A DNA stretch of 64,000 nt. It comes from Euclidia mi. Taxonomy: Eukaryota; Arthropoda; Insecta; Lepidoptera; Erebidae. Shown here piece by piece: positions 59,492 through 64,000 of this stretch (position 1 is its first letter; the number at the start of each line of letters is the position of its first letter). The DNA is taken from assembly GCA_944739405.2 (NCBI GenBank), contig CALYKY020000262.1, positions 1 through 64,000 of the forward strand, read 5' to 3'. The notes under the pieces were generated by a model that saw only the letters and a list, made by a program, of their open reading frames with translations, had not been told where the DNA came from and did not search any database. A program made the translations under genes and the position numbers.

Positions 59492-62115
59492 TTACTTATT
59501 AATCTAATAAAAATAAATAAAATAATTATGCATGATTTTGTTTGTTTTATTACACAGCTTATTTGCCATTTAAAGTTCATGAGTGCAATATTTCGTACGA
59601 GTGAATTCGCGGCGGGAGCGTGGATATTCGAGTCACGTAAAAGTGGCGCCCAACGTGGGCCAAGCAAATACATCGGTATTACCTGCTAGACCAATTATTT
59701 ATCTCTTTTTGTTTCTTTGTGTTCAGACTTTAAAATCAAATTCACAAAAGTGTGTTTTTAGAATTGTCTCGGTATATTGGGTAGGTATATGTTTATAATG
59801 TAAATAGATTTTTCTTCTTGCTTTCTTGTATATTTTTATGTATAAATTTCTGAGGATTTCTGAAATTATGCTGAGAGCTTGACAGAGTTTGAAATCTAAA
59901 ACAAATTTTACTGGCTGGGGTATATCTTATAATTGACTTTTTACATTCTTCATTTTGTTTATATTTTTTTTGCCTTTGACATATTATAACAATAATTTAC
60001 TACATTTTAAAGAGTTTTACATTATGATCATCTTGTTTAATCTCCTATTTTATGAAATAAAATACAATACTTTTATATCCTTTTACAGCTATTTTCAACA
60101 TAAGAATAGATAAAATATATTTTAGTTCTAACGTAACTTTATCAAATATTACATTATGCTCACTGACTCAACTAACGGGATAAATTCTAAATATGAGTGT
60201 ATAAATATTTGACTAGCGCTAAGAAAACCTACAATTTATTTGTAAGCACACTAAACAACTAAATAAAGTCGTGAAGCAGTGGGTAAACGCTCAAAAGAAA
60301 TAAAGGTAAAGTGGAAAGTAAATAGTTGACAATGACAGTTGCATACGTATACCTATTTCTATTCTAAGAAAATTATATCATGAAAATTTGTAAAACCTTA
60401 TAAAATTTGAAATGATTAATACAGTGTGTTGATATGCATTTGCAAAATATTTTCAGGGGTGAAAATATTCTGCAAATGCATATCTGCATACAAATACATC
60501 AAAAAATTAGTCATTAAATCTTAAAAAAAATTTTTCGTAATCATGCATTTCTAAAATCAGGTCTGTGTATTGACCACCGCCGCCGACGCCGCTCAGCTGA
60601 TCGCCGCAAGCTCGCTTTGCAGGTACATAACAAACACAAGCACACGTACCCAGCGTGCAGTATTTTTCTGCACCAGTAATCAATTAATTCTGATTTACTT
60701 TCTAAGTAACATTTAATGAATAGGGTCAGGGAAATAGGGTCTTATGTCACCGCACACTGTTTGAAATAATTTTCGGTGAAAAAGTATACCGTCTGTATTG
60801 TGTTATTAAAATATTTTTCTAATGCAGATCAACATATTGTATAAATACACTAATACATGTTGTCAAATAAGCACGCATTGAAATATAATATTCAGACATT
60901 CAATAAGAAAAACTGTTTAAAGAATTGAATCAGTTATTATTTCAATACCACCCTGAAATCGCAATGACAAAATTTTATCAAAGCCCATAAAATAATTTCT
61001 AACGGAGATCATTTAACGGCGCGTCGACATTTTTACGACAGAAACGTGTCGTAACATATGGTGTAAAATAATTATATATACCATAATAAATAATAAAACT
61101 GCCAAGGGATACTCAGCGAGCTGCGACAACAGATAAATGTCATAACGCTGTAAATGAAGCAACCATAAAGTCATGTTGGCATTAAACAGATAATAAAGCT
61201 AGCACTTTCACAGCGCAATATCCAATACAACACGTAAATTATCACGCTCCAGCGGACACTGAAAATAGACAAGAAGGAAAGAGGCGAGCTTTATCCAATA
61301 ATAATTCTCACTTGAATCGCTCTATTTGGTTGGCGTCGCACGATCTGATATTGAATATGGATTAAGTGAATTATATTTAGAATGGCGGGCAGCGTCGACT
61401 CGCAGAGTTTCAGATAAGAGGATTACTTACAAGTTATAATTGGTTCTCGCTATTCAAGTGACTAAGAGAAAAACCAGGAGTCATTTCAAGCACCTCTTAA
61501 GTTCTTAGATAAAGACAGCAATTTTCTTTTTTCCAGTTTTGAATTCGCTATCAGCGGCGGGCGCAGTAATGCAGCACGACAGTCCGATAATTTATCGTGT
61601 AGTCATAACAGAGTTAAACGAAACAATCACTGAATATGATTTCGATTCAAACAACTGCTGCTCGCAAAAGATAAGTAAAAAATAGGAACATAAATCATCA
61701 CAAAGTAAAATATAGCATAAGATTGCACGGCGGTCGGTATAATAGGTAAAGGCTCTTTTATTGGTAGTGCTCAAGTAGAAAATATATTTTTGTATTTAGT
61801 CAATCACGAAGCTTTTCAGAATCTCTATGTTACATTGTTTCTAGCTATGCAAACTTCAATATTCAAAAAATATCTGAGCCATGCCAAAGTGAAAGAAAAA
61901 AACAACAATAAAAATGAAACGTTGAAATTCAAAAATGGTTTTCATGTGAAGCAAATAAAATTGCCGTCTATCCGGCTGGTATGTAAAAAAATGGTCACAT
62001 TGAATGAGCACTGTTAGAAGCTGAGAGCTCGAACATGTTTGTTGCTAACGCAATTACCACTGCACCGACGGCGTCCTGCAATCTGAAGCCAATTCAATTA
62101 ACTTCGGCTTTTAAG
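59492..62115. other. No gene recognised; hairpin and possible small exon
   Basis: AT-rich. At 60431-60484 there is a 25-bp stem with one mismatch and a GGGG loop. At 60561-60622 a GC-rich 62-bp block is preceded by AAAATCAG and followed by GTACAT, which could be an exon of an unseen gene, but no frame is compelling. Confidence 0.45.
60431..60484. repeat. Short hairpin, 25-bp stem and 4-base loop
   Basis: GATATGCATTTGCAAAATAT at 60431 pairs with the segment ending at 60484; 24 of 25 positions pair around GGGG. Could be a small MITE core or chance; no evidence of expression. Confidence 0.7.
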
Positions 62116-62655
62116 TTCACCCATTGTCCATAGCTACTACCACATTCATCCAACACCAATAAGTCAATATGCATACAATGTTTAACGTATATTGTGTTAC
62201 GTGTATGTGTGAGATGTTATAACTGAATGATTATGTGTGCGACTTTGAGTCTGAAATGCACGGTGAAAAATCCACTTGTCCAGCACCATGATTGTGTGAA
62301 AGCAAATAAATAAAATTCAGTTTTGGGTGAGTTCATAAATTAATAAAATATAAAAATTTATTCACTGTTGTTCACCCATTGTCTATAGCTACTACCACAT
62401 TCATCCAACACCAATACGTCAATATGGATTGATACATGCATACAATGATTAACGTATATTGTGTAACGTGGATGTGTGAGGGTGTGTTATAGCAGAATGG
62501 TTATGTGTGCGCGTTTGAGTATGCAAATGCACAATAAAAATCTATTTGTGTGATTGTTCAGAACCATGATTGTGTGTAAGTAAAGAAATAAAAATCACTG
62601 TTGAGTTTTGGGTGAGTTTATAAATTAATAAAATATAAAATTTTATTCATTGCTG
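62116..62655 (+). repeat. Diverged tandem duplication, two units of about 255-285 bp
   Basis: Unit 1 starts TTCACCCATTGTCCATAGCT at 62116 and unit 2 TTCACCCATTGTCTATAGCT at 62371. Both end GAGTTYATAAATTAATAAAA-like followed by an AT-rich stretch. They differ by several indels, so the duplication is not recent. No coding capacity. Confidence 0.85.
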
Positions 62656-64000
62656 TCCGTTGTAGACATTTATTGAACTGACTTTTGTTTTGTAAATGGT
62701 AAGCCTATATGACGGTCGTCCATCTGGATTATCAACAATATTATGTTGGTATTCGTATGTAGATGTATAGACAGAAGGGGTGGTGAACGGTTACATAGCG
62801 ACGAGTGACATGAGGTGCAGAGGTGTAGGTACAACAGAATGGAGCGTGTTCCGCCGCCCGCGGGCTGCCAGCTGTATTTCGAGTGGCCGCCCGCTAGGCT
62901 TGTCAATCAGTTTACAAAATGTTGACGTACCACTCAAAACTGTAGTTACATTTTTAAAGCGAAGAATTCATACTTAGTGGCTTTTGGTTACTTCATCCAA
63001 ACACAAGTGTAACAGAACAAGCTTAAATGACACGACATTCCTCATGCTTATTAGAGATTGTTTCTAAGGTGGTTCGCAAACCTTAGATAAGAAATACCTA
63101 CTTATACAAAACCAAACCACAGTCTACCGAAAAAAAACAGAATTTAAACGAACCATAGTCTTCTCTTACTCAACAAGAATAGAACTGTAAAAATAGAGAG
63201 CAGAAATATAGTATTTTACAAGTTCATTTCCGTATTTTATTAATACTATTCCACTTCTTTTTACCTCTCTAAACTAATTAATTTCGGAAATTCGGTCTAA
63301 TAATCCCGACACCAGCGTTGACACACATGAAACTAAAGAAAGATCGCTGGACAACATTCTCGATACTGTGTCTACCACTCAACTCCCTTGGCTCTAATTA
63401 TTGCCGCGCAATACCACAGCACTAAAGAGCCCAACTTACATATACCCCGGCCCTAGCTCAGCACGCTAACAATCACAACTCACAGCACCCAACCGTACTG
63501 CATTACTAAAAAAAGAATAAAAAATTGAATAAATATCTGTGGCGGGCGAGTACGGGGTTGCCAAATGCCAATATTTGATTGTTTCCGCGCTCCAACGGTG
63601 CGAGGTGCACTAGCGTCAGTCATGTGTGCACGTAGCACATACCATGTGCTCAATACAGCCTGGCCGCATGTTAACTTCGATACATCGAAAAGCTTTTTAC
63701 CCTCTACTTAATACAGAAACATGGAGTTCTAGGGTCAAAAATGTATATGAATTTTTGTGATAATTAAAATTATGTGATAGCTATGATTAAAATACATTTT
63801 GGAAGACGAAGGTGAAGGCAAATGTGAAATGACTTGTAATTCATGGTAAAACATTGAAAACGCCTAGGCGCTAACCACAAGCGATACGCACGTCGCGAAT
63901 AAGCATTTGGCATCTATTCTTTAGTCTAGCACTAAATCCACTGATGGCACCAGTCATGGCTTTTGCTCCAGATAGGTAGTACTTAATACATTTTTTTACC
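62656..64000. other. No gene recognised at the right end
   Basis: A less AT-rich patch at 62780-62910 and another at 63540-63670 were read in all frames. The open frames (78 codons minus, 65 plus) show no motif or splice structure I can defend. Confidence 0.45.

Overview
The window reads as a piece of a eukaryotic, insect (very probably moth or butterfly) nuclear genome. It is AT-rich and mostly non-coding, with GT..AG introns and a dense, nested population of LTR retrotransposons, LINEs, SINEs, a Helitron and MITE-like inverted repeats. Several repeat families carry ends I recognise from Lepidoptera, for example an RTE/SINE 3' tail CTCTGCCTACCCCTTCGGGG followed by GAGTCTATGTATGT. I see no bacterial or viral gene organisation, no rRNA, no true tRNA gene and no CRISPR array.

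Left part (1-10 kb): a minus-strand Ty3/Gypsy-type LTR element leaves the window on the left and has inserted into an old I-type LINE (about 3696-7640). The same LINE was also hit by an RTE LINE with a 9-bp target duplication and by a small (TTA)n-tailed insert. A near-perfect hairpin MITE and a badly decayed Copia relic (protease and integrase still recognisable) follow. 10-21 kb is largely unassigned. It holds a SINE sharing the RTE tail, a 120-bp tandem array, a tRNA-derived SINE and a four-exon, 200-aa open frame resembling the N-terminus of a Mutator-like transposase.

21-30 kb holds a Jockey/CR1-type LINE split by a textbook 198-bp Helitron, then a BEL/Pao element (RT, RNase H, integrase, 3' LTR). 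31-33 kb has a 926-bp element built from short inverted modules. 34.4-47.1 kb is the largest structure: two near-identical inverted arms of about 2.65 and 2.8 kb around a 7.2-kb spacer, which itself contains an almost intact 4.8-kb LINE with an intact ORF1. The right arm abuts a 1.25-kb element with perfect 55-bp terminal inverted repeats. At 48.7-51.7 kb an RNase H-bearing LINE lies between two perfect 82-bp direct repeats.

The one confident host gene is an insect odorant receptor at 53679-59301 (+). It has eight exons whose splice sites and phases join into an uninterrupted 421-codon frame. Its introns have collected a SINE, a BEL LTR in antisense and copies of two other dispersed repeats. 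Past 59.5 kb I see only an inverted-repeat hairpin, a 255-bp tandem duplication and unassigned sequence.

All assignments are from reading the sequence and from recall of protein families. No alignment or database search was run.
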